From Bacteroidota bacterium (GTDB taxonomy: Bacteria > Bacteroidota > Ignavibacteria > UBA10030 > SZUA-254), in assembly GCA_020056225.1 (NCBI GenBank), contig JAGVIE010000023.1, positions 62,001 through 126,000 on the forward strand: 64,000 nt of DNA, given 5' to 3'. The position numbers and the translations under genes were made by a program. The notes beneath the pieces were generated by a model that had not been told where the DNA came from, ran no database searches, and saw only the letters and a program-made list of their open reading frames with translations. Shown here piece by piece: positions 52,894-63,500 of the stretch. Position 1 is the stretch's first letter, and each line of letters opens with the position of its first letter.

Positions 52894-55089
52894 ATGAGAG
52901 ATGGTTTATATAAAAAGAAGTTAGAAGATTTACTGGCTGTTTGCCGGAAAAATCTTCGCACCGTTAACGAGGATTTGATTCGTCGGGCGTTTGAGTTTAG
53001 TCTTGAAGCTCATAAGAACGACATTCGCGCATCGGGCGATCCTTTCTTCAATCATCCATACGAAGTAGCTATGGTGGTTGCAAAAGAAATTCCATTGGAT
53101 GATGTTTCTGTTGCAAGCGCTCTCATGCACGATGTTGCCGAAGATACAGAGTTTACAATCAAAGATATTCGTCATGAGTTCGGTGATACTATCGCCGAAA
53201 TTGTAGATGGCGCAACGAAAATATCGGACATCTTCCGGAGTCATGAAGTCACCCAAGCAGAAAGCTACCGTAAGATGCTGCTTTCGATGGTGAACGACAT
53301 CCGCGTAATGCTCCTCAAGTTTGCCGACCGGCTTCACAACATGCGCACGCTGGAATATCTTCCCAAAGAAAAGCAAGTCCGTTTAGCAAAAGAAACTCTC
53401 GATATCTACGCACCATTTGCTCATCGTTTTGGTCTTGCTAAAATTCGTTGGGAATTGGAAGACTTAGCGTTCAAATATCTCCATGCACAAGAATACGAAG
53501 ATATATCCCACAAACTTAGAGCGAAGCGTCGGGAGCGTGAAACCTACATAAAGAAATTTGTCCAGCCCATCGAAAAGAGATTGAAGGAGGAGGAGATGAA
53601 TTGTGACATTGAAGGGCGCCCCAAACATTTCTACAGCATCTATAACAAAATAGTCAACCGTAACAAACCGTTGGAAGAGATTTACGACCTGTTCGCTGTA
53701 CGAATCGTGCTTGATACTAAAAACAATAATGATTGCTTTACTGTTTATGGTATTTTGACTTCCATCTACATGCCGATACCGGAGCGATTCAAAAATTATA
53801 TATCGGTGCCGAAGAAAAATGGTTATCAATCCATACATGCTACTGTAGTTGGTCCGGATGGACGAATGGTTGAAGTGCAAATTCGCACACGATCGATGCA
53901 CGAGATTGCAGAGAAGGGCGTAGCCGCACACTGGAGGTATAAAGAAAATCTGACGACACTCGATGAGGAAATAGAGAACTGGATTACGTGGGTGCGCGAA
54001 ATATTCGAGCATGCCGATGATGAAGCCCCCGCTAAACAATTGATGGAAAGTTTTAAACTAAATCTATATCAGGATGAAATATATCTGTTCACTCCAAAAG
54101 GTGAATTGAAGATATTACCGAAAGGCGCGACCCCCGTGGATTTTGCGTACGCAGTGCATAGTAATATCGGCGATCATTGTTTGAGTGCGAAAGTGAATGG
54201 CAGAATCGTCCAGCTTGATTCACAGCTTCACAGCGGTGATCAGGTTGAAATTATCACGTCGAAAAACCAAACTCCGAATACAGGCTGGGAACAATTTGTC
54301 GTAACACACAAAGCAAAATCTCATATTCGTAAATGGATCAAGGATGAAGAGCGTAAGAGTCTAAACATCGGGCGTGAAATATGGGAGAAGCGCACTAAGA
54401 AGCTGAAATTGCATCTAAACGATGACGATCTGATAAAATATCTTCATGATTATAAAGTCTCCGACCTGAACGGATTCTATCTAAAACTCCAGCGCGAGGA
54501 AATCAATCCGGATAGTCTCATTCATGAGATTGAATTGAAGCTCAAACATCCTCAGAAAGAATTCCAGAATGATCAAAAGGGCAATGGCATTTTCAATAGA
54601 TTTCTTACAACCGCTCGGAATATTACAGGCGGCATTACATTATTCGGCACAAAAGAAAATTTCATGCACAGTTATGCAAAGTGCTGTAATCCGATCCCGG
54701 GAGATGAGATCATGGGATATGTAACGAAGGGCGAAGGAATAAAGATTCATCTGAAATCATGCCACAATTTTGTGCTGATGGCAGCATCCGACCCACAACG
54801 GGTTGTTGAGGTTGCCTGGCCCTCCACCGAGGGAGGTGAATATGTTGCCGCAATTTATATCACCGGTGAAGACAGGCCCGGTTTGCTGAACGATATTACC
54901 CATTCAATATCGACGTACGAGGATACTAACATCCGAAGCGTAAAGATCGACACCAAGGATTCGATGTTCGAGGGTTCGATCATTATCAACGTGAAGAACA
55001 AAGAACACCTCGAAGAAATAATAGATAGACTACGGAAATTAAAAGGCATTATTTCTGTAAGAAGATCGATTGAGGAAGGTCAGATGTAA
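52894..55089 (+). CDS. rel: Bifunctional (p)ppGpp synthetase/hydrolase (long RSH)
   Basis: 731 residues. N-terminal HD hydrolase domain with all key residues: His54 (HPYEVA), His79-Asp80 (LMHD), Glu83-Asp84 (VAEDT) and FADRLHNMRT. Synthetase domain: YDLFAVRIVLD, RFKN at 298-301 before YISVPKKNGYQSIH (the RxKD motif of bifunctional enzymes with D replaced by N), and VEVQIRT. TGS domain (IYLFTPKGELKILPKGATPVDFAYAVH), helical and zinc-finger-like regions with KCCNPIPGD, and a C-terminal ACT domain follow. It makes and degrades (p)ppGpp during starvation. It is followed by a membrane protein and a second RSH. Confidence 0.93.
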   Translation: MRDGLYKKKLEDLLAVCRKNLRTVNEDLIRRAFEFSLEAHKNDIRASGDPFFNHPYEVAMVVAKEIPLDDVSVASALMHDVAEDTEFTIKDIRHEFGDTIAEIVDGATKISDIFRSHEVTQAESYRKMLLSMVNDIRVMLLKFADRLHNMRTLEYLPKEKQVRLAKETLDIYAPFAHRFGLAKIRWELEDLAFKYLHAQEYEDISHKLRAKRRERETYIKKFVQPIEKRLKEEEMNCDIEGRPKHFYSIYNKIVNRNKPLEEIYDLFAVRIVLDTKNNNDCFTVYGILTSIYMPIPERFKNYISVPKKNGYQSIHATVVGPDGRMVEVQIRTRSMHEIAEKGVAAHWRYKENLTTLDEEIENWITWVREIFEHADDEAPAKQLMESFKLNLYQDEIYLFTPKGELKILPKGATPVDFAYAVHSNIGDHCLSAKVNGRIVQLDSQLHSGDQVEIITSKNQTPNTGWEQFVVTHKAKSHIRKWIKDEERKSLNIGREIWEKRTKKLKLHLNDDDLIKYLHDYKVSDLNGFYLKLQREEINPDSLIHEIELKLKHPQKEFQNDQKGNGIFNRFLTTARNITGGITLFGTKENFMHSYAKCCNPIPGDEIMGYVTKGEGIKIHLKSCHNFVLMAASDPQRVVEVAWPSTEGGEYVAAIYITGEDRPGLLNDITHSISTYEDTNIRSVKIDTKDSMFEGSIIINVKNKEHLEEIIDRLRKLKGIISVRRSIEEGQM
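54238..54914 (+). repeat. High-identity tract, copy 1 (gene conversion between rel paralogues)
   Basis: 677 bases aligned without gaps to 57318-57994. By hand count 43 mismatches in the 660 bases from 54241. Identity begins abruptly in the TGS region and extends to the ACT domain, whereas the preceding 200 bases have clearly diverged. Confidence 0.85.
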
Positions 55090-55142
55090 CGTGGGAACAA
55101 TTACAAAATAATAACTATCAGACCAATAATAGGGGAAATAAA

Positions 55143-55949
55143 ATGTCGGAAAAACAGGAAAAGATATTCTATGGTGTGTTAGTAGTGTTTTTTATCAGTT
55201 CACTCATTGCGTGGCTCCAAGTTGTAGATCAACCTCGATCTTTGCAATGGTGGATATTCTTGGTGTTAATGTTAGGCAGTTTTGCAGTATCTATTGTGGC
55301 TTTTTTCTATAATCGACTTCTATCCAAATGGTTGAGCAGGAAGAAACTAGGGATCGTAAAAATAATAGACAATAGAAAAGAGTGTGAGGATTTGATCAGA
55401 AGAGGGTACAGCGGAACTCGAAATGCGAAAATATTTATTCTAAGGGGCATGAGTGATTTTGTATCGGAGAATTCCTTGTTTGAATCACTCAGCACTGATG
55501 AGAAGGATTCAGTTATTCTGAAACAATCACCCCATGGGGAAATAAAGGTTCTTATATGTTCACCACGTTCCAAATTCATTTCCGCAGAACGTTATGAGTC
55601 TATAACAAGCGCAGGAAAACAAAAGAAGAAGGATCCGACTGATACTTCAATTGATATAGAAACCGTCGAAAGACAGTTGAAAAGAATCGGAGGTTCGATA
55701 AACCTAAAATACAGATTTTACAGGGATGGCTTCCTGGGCAAGTTTTATCTATTCGATGATACAGGCTTTGTCATTTTCAACGATCGTATTACGAGACTCG
55801 ATCAAAACTCTCCAGCCATTCAGATCAAACCAGTTCAAACAAAAGCGGAAGGTAGTAATGCTGTTGGAATATTATCAATTGGTTTGTACTCATGTCTGGA
55901 AAGATATTTTGATTTTCTTTGGGAATTTCAGTCAACTGATCACTACTGA
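55143..55949 (+). CDS. Membrane protein of unknown function between two RSH genes
   Basis: 268 residues. Two membrane helices at about 8-26 and 35-57, then a cytosolic domain. That domain contains IRRGYSGTRNAKIFILRGMSDF, GEIKVLICSPRSKF and YRFYRDGFLGKFYLFDDTGFVIFNDR, which resemble the beta-strand pattern of phospholipase D-like or DUF5919-like sensor domains, but the HKD catalytic motif is absent. The two RSH genes lie 53 and 3 bases away, so it is almost certainly in the same transcript. I do not recognise the family. Confidence 0.75.
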   Translation: MSEKQEKIFYGVLVVFFISSLIAWLQVVDQPRSLQWWIFLVLMLGSFAVSIVAFFYNRLLSKWLSRKKLGIVKIIDNRKECEDLIRRGYSGTRNAKIFILRGMSDFVSENSLFESLSTDEKDSVILKQSPHGEIKVLICSPRSKFISAERYESITSAGKQKKKDPTDTSIDIETVERQLKRIGGSINLKYRFYRDGFLGKFYLFDDTGFVIFNDRITRLDQNSPAIQIKPVQTKAEGSNAVGILSIGLYSCLERYFDFLWEFQSTDHY

Positions 55950-55952
55950 AAT

Positions 55953-58157
55953 ATGCAAAAGAACGGATCATTAAGAAAAGATTTCAACGATCTGCTTACA
56001 TCGTGTAGGATGAATCTGAGCAGCGTAGATGAAGAATTTCTTCGACATGCTTTCAACTTCGCCTATCAGGCATACGGGCTCGTAGGTCATGAAACCGAGA
56101 AGAGCTATGAAGTTGTGAAAAAAGTGTTTGACCATTCCATGAAAGTTGCACGGGTTCTTGCAACGGATATTCCGTTTGATGACAAGACCGTGGCGAGTGC
56201 TCTCTTGCACGAGCTTGTGGAGAACTCCACTTTTCAAATAAAAGATATTCGAGCAGAGTTTGGAGACAGTGTCGCTGATATTGTCGATGGCGCGATGAGG
56301 ATATCCAATATTCTTGAGACTCGTGATATTGTAGGAGCTGAAAACCATCGTAAAATGCTTCTATCAATGATTAATGACATCCGAGTGATGATGCTGAAGT
56401 TTGCAGATTGTGTTGAGAATATGCGATTGATAAGCGCACTTCCAGAGAACAGGCGAGAAAAACTGGCGAAAGCCGCGCTTGACATCTACTCACCACTTGC
56501 ACATCGGTTTGGTCTATCGAAAATCCAAGAAAACCTAGGAAACCAAGCATTCAACTATCTTTATCCACAACAGCATCAATACATTCTTCATGAGACAAAA
56601 ATCACCCGGAAAGAGAGGGGTACGTATATCAAGAGATTTCTTCAACCTATCGAAGAATCCTTGAAGACTACAGGGCTTCAGTTCAATATCGAAGCTAGGG
56701 TTAAACAGCCGTACAGTATATACAACAAGCTCATGAAGCAAAATACCCCCATCGATAAGATCAATGATTTGTTTGCCGTCCGGATAATCCTGGACACACC
56801 TAATAGCAACGATTGCTTTACGGTCGAGGGGATAATTTCCTCAATCTATGACATTAACTCGAAAACTTCCAAGAACTATATTTCTAGCCCTAAAGCGAAC
56901 GGTTATCAATCTCTTCATGTAACAGTGAAGAACTGGGACAATAAGATGGTTGAAGTGCAAATTCGTACACGATCGATGCACGAGATTGCTGAGAAAGGTA
57001 TCGCTGCTCATTGGAAGTATAAAGAGAATTTGATGAATCTTGATAAGAATTCAGAGAACTGGATGTCATGGATTCGTGAATTGGTTGAACGCGCTAACGA
57101 AAGAAGCTTGCTGAACCCAAGTGCAGATAGTTATAGAGTGCAAATATTTCAGGACGAAATCTATCTTTTCACGCCGAAGGGTGAGTTGAAGATACTACCG
57201 CTGGGTGCTACGCCAATCGACTTCGCCTATGCCGTCCATTCAGACGTCGGTTTCCACTGTCTCAGCGCAAAAGTCAATGGAAGAATTGTTCCACTTGATT
57301 CCCATCTTCATAGCGGCGATCAGGTTGAAATTATCACGTCGAAAAACCAAACCCCGAATACAGGCTGGGAACAATTTGTCGTAACACATAAAGCAAAATC
57401 TCATATTCGTAAATGGATCAAGGATGAAGAGCGTAAGAGTTTAAACATCGGGCGTGAAATATGGGAGAAGCGCACTAAGAAGTTGAAATTGCATCTAAAC
57501 GATGACGATCTGTTAAAATATCTTCATGATTATAAAGTCTCCGACCTGAACGGATTCTATCTAAAACTCCAGCGCGAGGAAATCAATCCGGATACTCTCA
57601 TACACGAAATTGAATTGAGGCTCAAACATCCGCAGCCGGAATCCACGAATGATCAAAAAGGCGAGGGCATTTTCAATAGATTCCTTACCACTGCTCGGAA
57701 CATCACAGGCGGCATTACATTATTCGGCACCAAAGAAAATTTCATGCACAGTTACGCAAAATGCTGTAATCCTATCCCAGGAGATGAGATCATGGGGTAT
57801 GTGACTAAGGGTGAAGGAATAAAGATTCATCTGAAATCATGCCACAATTTTGTTTTGATGGCAGCATCCGACCCGCAGCGGGTTGTCGAGGTTGCCTGGC
57901 CCTCCACTGAGGGAGGTGAATATGTTGCCGCAATTTATATTACCGGTGAAGACAGGCCCGGCTTGCTGAACGATATTACTCATTCAATATCGACCTATCA
58001 GAGCACTAATATTCGCGCGGTGAAGATCGATGTACGGGATTCCGTTTTCGAAGGAACGATTATGCTTAATGTCAAAGATAAAACTCACCTTGAACGTATT
58101 ACAGAGCGTCTCAATAAAGTTAAGGGTGTTTCAAAAGCAAAACGAATGGGTGATTAA
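55953..58157 (+). CDS. Second long RSH homologue with a degenerate hydrolase domain
   Basis: 734 residues, same domain order as the 52894 gene. In the HD domain the catalytic pair HD is His86-Glu87 (LLHE), the following ED is Glu90-Asn91, and FADRLHNMRT has become FADCVENMRL, so hydrolysis of (p)ppGpp is probably lost. The synthetase core keeps NDLFAVRIILD, PKANGYQSLH and VEVQIRT, but the RxKD position reads TSKN (305-308). TGS, helical, KCCNPIPGD and ACT regions are nearly identical to the first copy. It may be a synthetase-only paralogue or a regulatory partner. The start is 3 bases after the membrane protein. Confidence 0.9.
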   Translation: MQKNGSLRKDFNDLLTSCRMNLSSVDEEFLRHAFNFAYQAYGLVGHETEKSYEVVKKVFDHSMKVARVLATDIPFDDKTVASALLHELVENSTFQIKDIRAEFGDSVADIVDGAMRISNILETRDIVGAENHRKMLLSMINDIRVMMLKFADCVENMRLISALPENRREKLAKAALDIYSPLAHRFGLSKIQENLGNQAFNYLYPQQHQYILHETKITRKERGTYIKRFLQPIEESLKTTGLQFNIEARVKQPYSIYNKLMKQNTPIDKINDLFAVRIILDTPNSNDCFTVEGIISSIYDINSKTSKNYISSPKANGYQSLHVTVKNWDNKMVEVQIRTRSMHEIAEKGIAAHWKYKENLMNLDKNSENWMSWIRELVERANERSLLNPSADSYRVQIFQDEIYLFTPKGELKILPLGATPIDFAYAVHSDVGFHCLSAKVNGRIVPLDSHLHSGDQVEIITSKNQTPNTGWEQFVVTHKAKSHIRKWIKDEERKSLNIGREIWEKRTKKLKLHLNDDDLLKYLHDYKVSDLNGFYLKLQREEINPDTLIHEIELRLKHPQPESTNDQKGEGIFNRFLTTARNITGGITLFGTKENFMHSYAKCCNPIPGDEIMGYVTKGEGIKIHLKSCHNFVLMAASDPQRVVEVAWPSTEGGEYVAAIYITGEDRPGLLNDITHSISTYQSTNIRAVKIDVRDSVFEGTIMLNVKDKTHLERITERLNKVKGVSKAKRMGD
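57318..57994 (+). repeat. High-identity tract, copy 2 (gene conversion between rel paralogues)
   Basis: Partner of 54238-54914 at a constant offset of 3080 bases, with no insertions or deletions. It covers the coding sequence from the end of the TGS domain to the start of the ACT domain. Confidence 0.85.
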
Positions 58158-58169
58158 ATCGAGGAAATT

Positions 58170-58547
58170 ATGACTGCACACAATCATAAAACAAAAACTT
58201 ATACAAAGCGGGATATCGTAAAACGCGTTGCATCTGCATGTGATGAAGATATTTCGATTTCAACAAAATTAGTTAATGGGGTCTTCACTGCGATCAGGGA
58301 AATATTAATGACCGCGAATCCCTCTGTTCGTATTGAAGTTAGAGATTTTGGCGTGATAGAAGTTAAACCGACAAAATCAAAACCAAAGGCGCGAAATCCT
58401 AAATCCGGTGAATTAATTTATGTACCTGCGCGGCGTAAAACACATTTTAAACCGAGTAAACTGCTGAAGAAATTTCTCTCCAAACCACTGGATGAAGAAT
58501 CCGACTCCATACTAACGGCAAAAAAATCATCGATCATAAATAATTAG
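58170..58547 (+). CDS. HU/IHF-family DNA-binding protein
   Basis: 125 residues, longer than the usual 90. The HU fold is at residues 10-100: TKRDIVKRVASACDEDISISTKLVNGVFTAIREIL, VEIEVRDFGVIEV-type strands, and the arm KSKPKARNPKSGELIYVPARRKTHFKPSKLL. A 25-residue tail is added (KFLSKPLDEESDSILTAKKSS). GAGGA precedes the start. It bends DNA in the nucleoid. It follows the second RSH by 12 bases. Confidence 0.9.
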   Translation: MTAHNHKTKTYTKRDIVKRVASACDEDISISTKLVNGVFTAIREILMTANPSVRIEVRDFGVIEVKPTKSKPKARNPKSGELIYVPARRKTHFKPSKLLKKFLSKPLDEESDSILTAKKSSIINN

Positions 58548-58552
58548 CAGAT

Positions 58553-58972
58553 ATGTCGCAGTTGTATAGAATTCTCGGTATCGATTATGGAACGAAACGG
58601 ATTGGAATAGCAATATCCGACCCGCTCCGTATCATTGCAAAGGGGATCACGGTTATAAGCAACACTCCTGCGGTAATTACCGATTTGAAAAAATTGGTTC
58701 GTGAGTATGAGCCGGTTAAAATAATTATCGGTATGCCTTTTAATCTTAAAGGCGAAAAAGGTTTGAAAGCCGAGGAGGTCGAAAATTTTATCAAACTGAT
58801 CGAGAATGAAATAAAGATCGAAGTAGTACGGTTCGACGAACGCTTTACATCTAAAATCGCTCAACAGACACAGCGTGATATGAATGTGAAAAAGAAAGCG
58901 CGGCAAATCAAAGAGACTATCGATTCCATGGCAGCCGCTTTAATTCTTCAAGGTTATCTTGACGCACAATGA
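58553..58972 (+). CDS. ruvX: RuvX/YqgF Holliday-junction-resolvase-like nuclease
   Basis: 139 residues. RNase-H-like fold with LGIDYGTKRIGIAISDP at the start, IIIGMPFNLKGEKG in the middle and RFDERFTSKIAQQTQRDMNVKKKARQIKETIDSMAAALILQGYLD at the end, giving the conserved Asp, Glu and Asp. Members act in pre-16S rRNA processing and possibly on branched DNA. It starts 5 bases after HU. Confidence 0.93.
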   Translation: MSQLYRILGIDYGTKRIGIAISDPLRIIAKGITVISNTPAVITDLKKLVREYEPVKIIIGMPFNLKGEKGLKAEEVENFIKLIENEIKIEVVRFDERFTSKIAQQTQRDMNVKKKARQIKETIDSMAAALILQGYLDAQ

Positions 58973-58975
58973 TCG

Positions 58976-59752
58976 ATGATAATACGAGATAGAATATCGA
59001 CTGCAAATATTGAAAGACTATCGCGGGCCAGATCTATCTTTCGGTCGGTAGGTATCTGGGTCAGAAAGAACAAACTTCTTACCTTCGTCATCTTAGTTGT
59101 GTTGATAATCGCACTTGAATATTTTTCATTGCCGAACCGTAGCGAAATCGTCCAGCTTCGCAGAATGAATCCGCGGGTAACAGCTTTGATGGATCAACGG
59201 AAAGACGAAGCGCGTGATAAAGGGAAAAAATATTTTATCAAACAGGTTTGGATTCCGTTATCCCAAATGAATGAGAATATCAAACACGCAGTAATCACAG
59301 CGGAAGACGGTACTTTCTATGAGCACGAAGGTATCGATTGGTTCGAATTGAAGGAATCTATAAAAAAAGATATTCGGAAAGGGAAATTTGTTAGGGGCGC
59401 AAGTACAATCACTCAGCAACTGGCGAAAAATTTATTTCTCTCGACCTCAAAAGATCCGGTTCGAAAATTGAAAGAGATAATTATCGCTACGGCTTTGGAA
59501 GATGAATTATCGAAAAGCAGAATATTGGAGTTATATCTTAATATTGTTGAATGGGGGGATGGCATCTTCGGTGTAGAAGCTGCATCGCTGGCATTCTTCG
59601 GCAAACATGCGTCAGACCTTAGCCGCGAAGAGGCATCGCGGCTGGCAGCCGTTTTACCAAGCCCACTGCGGCATAAACCGAACGATAACAATCGCTACGT
59701 AACATACCGGAAAAAAATAATCATGGCACGTTTGGATGCGCGCGGATGGTAA
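58976..59752 (+). CDS. mtgA: Monofunctional peptidoglycan glycosyltransferase
   Basis: 258 residues. One membrane helix at about 34-51, then the GT51 domain: ITAEDGTFYEHEGIDW with catalytic Glu110 and Asp111, GASTITQQLAKNLFLS, RKLKEIIIATALE and ILELYLNIVEWGDGIFGVEAA. It polymerises lipid II into glycan strands on the outer face of the membrane. It starts 3 bases after ruvX. Confidence 0.93.
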   Translation: MIIRDRISTANIERLSRARSIFRSVGIWVRKNKLLTFVILVVLIIALEYFSLPNRSEIVQLRRMNPRVTALMDQRKDEARDKGKKYFIKQVWIPLSQMNENIKHAVITAEDGTFYEHEGIDWFELKESIKKDIRKGKFVRGASTITQQLAKNLFLSTSKDPVRKLKEIIIATALEDELSKSRILELYLNIVEWGDGIFGVEAASLAFFGKHASDLSREEASRLAAVLPSPLRHKPNDNNRYVTYRKKIIMARLDARGW

Positions 59753-59791
59753 CAATATTATGTTTATGTCTGGAGAAGGGCGCTACCTTAA

Positions 59792-60457
59792 ATGAATTTT
59801 CATGATGTTAATCTTATTATCGAGCAGGGGGAGGGATTCAACATTGAATTTAAGCGGCGTATTTCATCGGCAGAAAAAATTGCACGAACGCTTATTTCGT
59901 TCGCGAATACAAAGGGCGGCACCATACTATTCGGTGTGGATGACAATGGATCTATAGTAGGCGTGGAGAGTGAAAAATCAGAGATTGAATTAATTGAAAC
60001 AGCAGGCAGTGAACTAAGTGATCCACCGATTCGGACTGAGATCGATATTGTACCTTTTAACGGTAAAGATGTTATCGTCTGTAGTATAGCGGAAAGCCGG
60101 ACGAAACCTCATTATTTCCTCGGACCTCAGGACCGATTGGATAGTGAGAATACACGTGTATATATTCGGGTTAACGATAAAACTGTCATGGCAAGTAAAG
60201 AGGTTGTGAAGATTCTTCAAGATGAGAATCCGAATGCACCGCCGCTGACAGTGGCAATCGGTGAAAATGAACGTCGGCTATTTCAGCAGCTCGAACAGCA
60301 TGATAGAATTACTGTGCGTGAATTTGGCAGGATGGTCAATATTAGCGATCGCCGGGCTTCGAGAATTTTAGTAAGACTTGTGCGAGCCGGAGTGGTCAGG
60401 ATACATACGCATGAGAAAGAAGAATTTTTTACATTAGCTTATGAAGTCAAGCATTAG
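59792..60457 (+). CDS. AlbA_2/Schlafen-like DNA-binding regulator
   Basis: 221 residues. AlbA_2 (AAA_4) domain at residues 10-140: GEGFNIEFKRRISSAEKIARTLISFANTKGGTILFGVDDNGSIVGV, then PHYFLGPQDR and NTRVYIRVNDKTVMASKEVV. A winged-helix domain follows (TVREFGRMVNISDRRASRILVRLVRAGVVRIHTHEKEEFFTL). Probably a transcription regulator; its ligand and target are unknown. Confidence 0.85.
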   Translation: MNFHDVNLIIEQGEGFNIEFKRRISSAEKIARTLISFANTKGGTILFGVDDNGSIVGVESEKSEIELIETAGSELSDPPIRTEIDIVPFNGKDVIVCSIAESRTKPHYFLGPQDRLDSENTRVYIRVNDKTVMASKEVVKILQDENPNAPPLTVAIGENERRLFQQLEQHDRITVREFGRMVNISDRRASRILVRLVRAGVVRIHTHEKEEFFTLAYEVKH

Positions 60458-60530
60458 AGAAGAATACGTCAACACAGAAATCCTGATTGAGGATATTGGC
60501 AGATAGAATTTAATCGAAGGTGTGATAAAT

Positions 60531-63500
60531 ATGGTAAAAACTTTAAAACAAGCTGAAGAAGTTCTCAGAGTTATTTCCGAGAATGTTAACGATCTGATAG
60601 TTGTAACAGATTTAAAAGGCAGTCGAATCTCATCGAATTCCGCTTATGATAAGCTGATCGGTAACCCGGAAACTTTAACCGGAACAGATTATACGACAGA
60701 AGTTCATTCTGATGATTTGACGTTAGTCAAATCCGGTATTCGATCTGCGGCGGATGGCAATTCACCTGTGAACTTTACTCATCGCTTATCTCTTTCCGGT
60801 GGCAACGTCCGTATTCTTGAATCAAAAATAATTCGCCTAATCGATGATAAAGATAGGCCGATGAACCTTATTATTTTCTCGTGTGATATTACCGAAGCGA
60901 CAGAATCCCAGAGAGAACTCAGGCTTCTTGCGCACGCAATCGGGTGCACCAAGGACGCATTTCTTTTAACGGATATGAATAACAAACTCATCTTCGTGAA
61001 TCCGGCGACACGGGAAATGTACGGTTTTTCAGAAAAAGAGTTGTTGGGCAAAGATATCAGCGTACTTCGTTCCAAAAATAATCCCGCGGAAATACTGAAG
61101 CAGATGGAAAAAGCAACGCTTGAGCGCGGTTGGAATGGTGAGTTGCTCAATAGCCGCAAGGATGGCTCGGAATTTCCAATCGAATTGTGGACTTCAACAG
61201 TGCATGATGAGTTGAATAAGCCGGTGGCTTTAGTTGGTATCGCGCGGGATATAACCAATCGCAAGCAATCCGAGGAACGATACAGAAGTACTGCCGCTCA
61301 ATTACAGCTCACGCTCGATAATTTGAATATAGTCTCTTTCGAGTTAGACAGCGAAGGCAATTTCCTTCTTTCACGTGGGAAAGGACTTGAGAAATTAGGT
61401 TTGAAGCCTGATCAAATTGTCGGACTTTCTATCTATGAAGTATATAAGAACAATCCGGAAATATTAAAGATGGTTGAAAAAGCTTATGCCGGAGAGTGGG
61501 GCGAAGCTGACATTGAGGTAGCGGGAGTCATCTGGAGTACAAATTATATTCCTATTAAAAATAGTGAAGGAAAAGTTGAACATATTTTCGGCACTGCGAT
61601 AGATATTACCGACCGCAAACATGCTGAAGAAGCATTGAGCTACGAGACAGATCTCTGGCATACATTGATGGACAGCATTCCCGATACGATTTATTTCAAA
61701 GACATCAGTTCGCGGTTCACGCGTATCAACAAAGCGCAGTGTAATATTCTCGGGATTCAGAATTCTGAGGAAGCAGTTGGTAAATCCGACGCTGACTATT
61801 TCACGAAGGAACATGCCGCCAGCGCGCTTAATGACGAGAAAAAAGTAATTACAACCGGAGAGCCGCTGCTCGGCAAGATCGAAAAAGTAACTACAATCGA
61901 AGGCAGAACCCGATGGTTTTCGACAACAAAAGTTCCTATGAGAAATAAGCAGGGGAAAATTGTAGGCATTATCGGTAGTTCGCGCGATATCACGGAACTT
62001 AAACAGGCAGAGGAAATTGAATCTGCACTATACAGGATCGCTGAAGAAACGAGTTCAGCCGCTGATTTTCAGAAATTATTCAGCGCGATACATACCATAA
62101 TCAGCGGTTTAATGTATGCAAGGAATTTTTACATCGCGCTCTATGACAAAGAGAATGATTTATTGAGCTTTCCATACTTCGTCGATGAAGTCGATGTCCC
62201 TTTAGAGCCGGGTCCACCCGGAAAAGGATTAACTGCATACGTCCTTCGTACTGGAAAATCGCTTCTCTGTGATTTGAAAGTATCGGACGAATTGGAGAAA
62301 CGCGGCGAGGCAGTACTTGTCGGCGTCCCGAGTCCGATATGGCTAGGAGTCCCGCTTGTTGTCGAAGGTAAGACAATCGGAGCTATGGTTGTTCAACACT
62401 ATACCGATCCGACTGCGTATTCTGAGCGTGACAAACAAATTCTTGAGTTCGTTTCGACTCAGGTTGCTAAAGCTATTGAGCGTAAGCGTTCGGCAGATGC
62501 TCTTATTAAAAGTGAAGATCGTTATCGGGCATTCATCGAGCAAAGCTCTGAAGGGATATGGCGTTTTGAAACAGATGTACCGATTTCATTACTTCTGCCT
62601 GAAGATGAACAGATTCGGTTATTTTTCAAACATTATTATCTCGCTGAATGCAACAATGCAATGGCTCAGATGTACGGATACAATAATGCGGGTGAGATTA
62701 TCGGATTAAAACTTAGCGATATGCTTGTATCCGAAGATCCCCATAATTATGAAATTTTTAAAAACTTTATACGCTCCGGTTATCGAATGACACAAGCTGA
62801 AACGCGAGAGCGAGATCGTTATGGAAATTCTAAAATCTTCTTGAATAATTTTGTCGGTATTATTAAGGAAGATTCTCTATACGGGTGGTGGGGTACTCAG
62901 CTTGATGTTACAGAACGTCGCCAGGCTGAAGAACTGATAAAGCAGTCGGAAGAGAAATACAGAACATTATTCGAGGATTCACAAGATTGCATCATCCTGA
63001 CTACTCCGGAAGGGAATCTTATCGACATCAATCCGGCAGGAGTTGATATGTTCGGTTTTTCTTCTAAAGAAGAATTATTGAAGGTTGGCAACGCGCGGGA
63101 GTTGTACTTTAATCCTGTAGACAGAGAGTCATTCACTGATCACCTGGCTCAATATACATTCGTGAAGGATCTTGAGACTGCGATTAAACGTAAGCATGGT
63201 GAAAAGCGGGTAGTACTGGAAAATTCGTCCGCTATCAGGAATGCTGAAGGTAGTATTCTCGGATACAGATCTTTTCTCAGAGATATTACAGAAAGAAAAA
63301 ATCTCGAAGATCAACTTAGACAGGCACAAAAAATGGAGAGCATAGGCACCTTAGCCGGCGGCATTGCTCATGAATTTAATAATCTCCTTGGGATTATATT
63401 AGGATACGCATCGATACTTACTTCGGCAAAAAATGATGAGCAAAGACTTTCGCAAGGCGTAGAAACGATTAAGAAGGCTGTCCAGCGCGGCGCAGATCTC

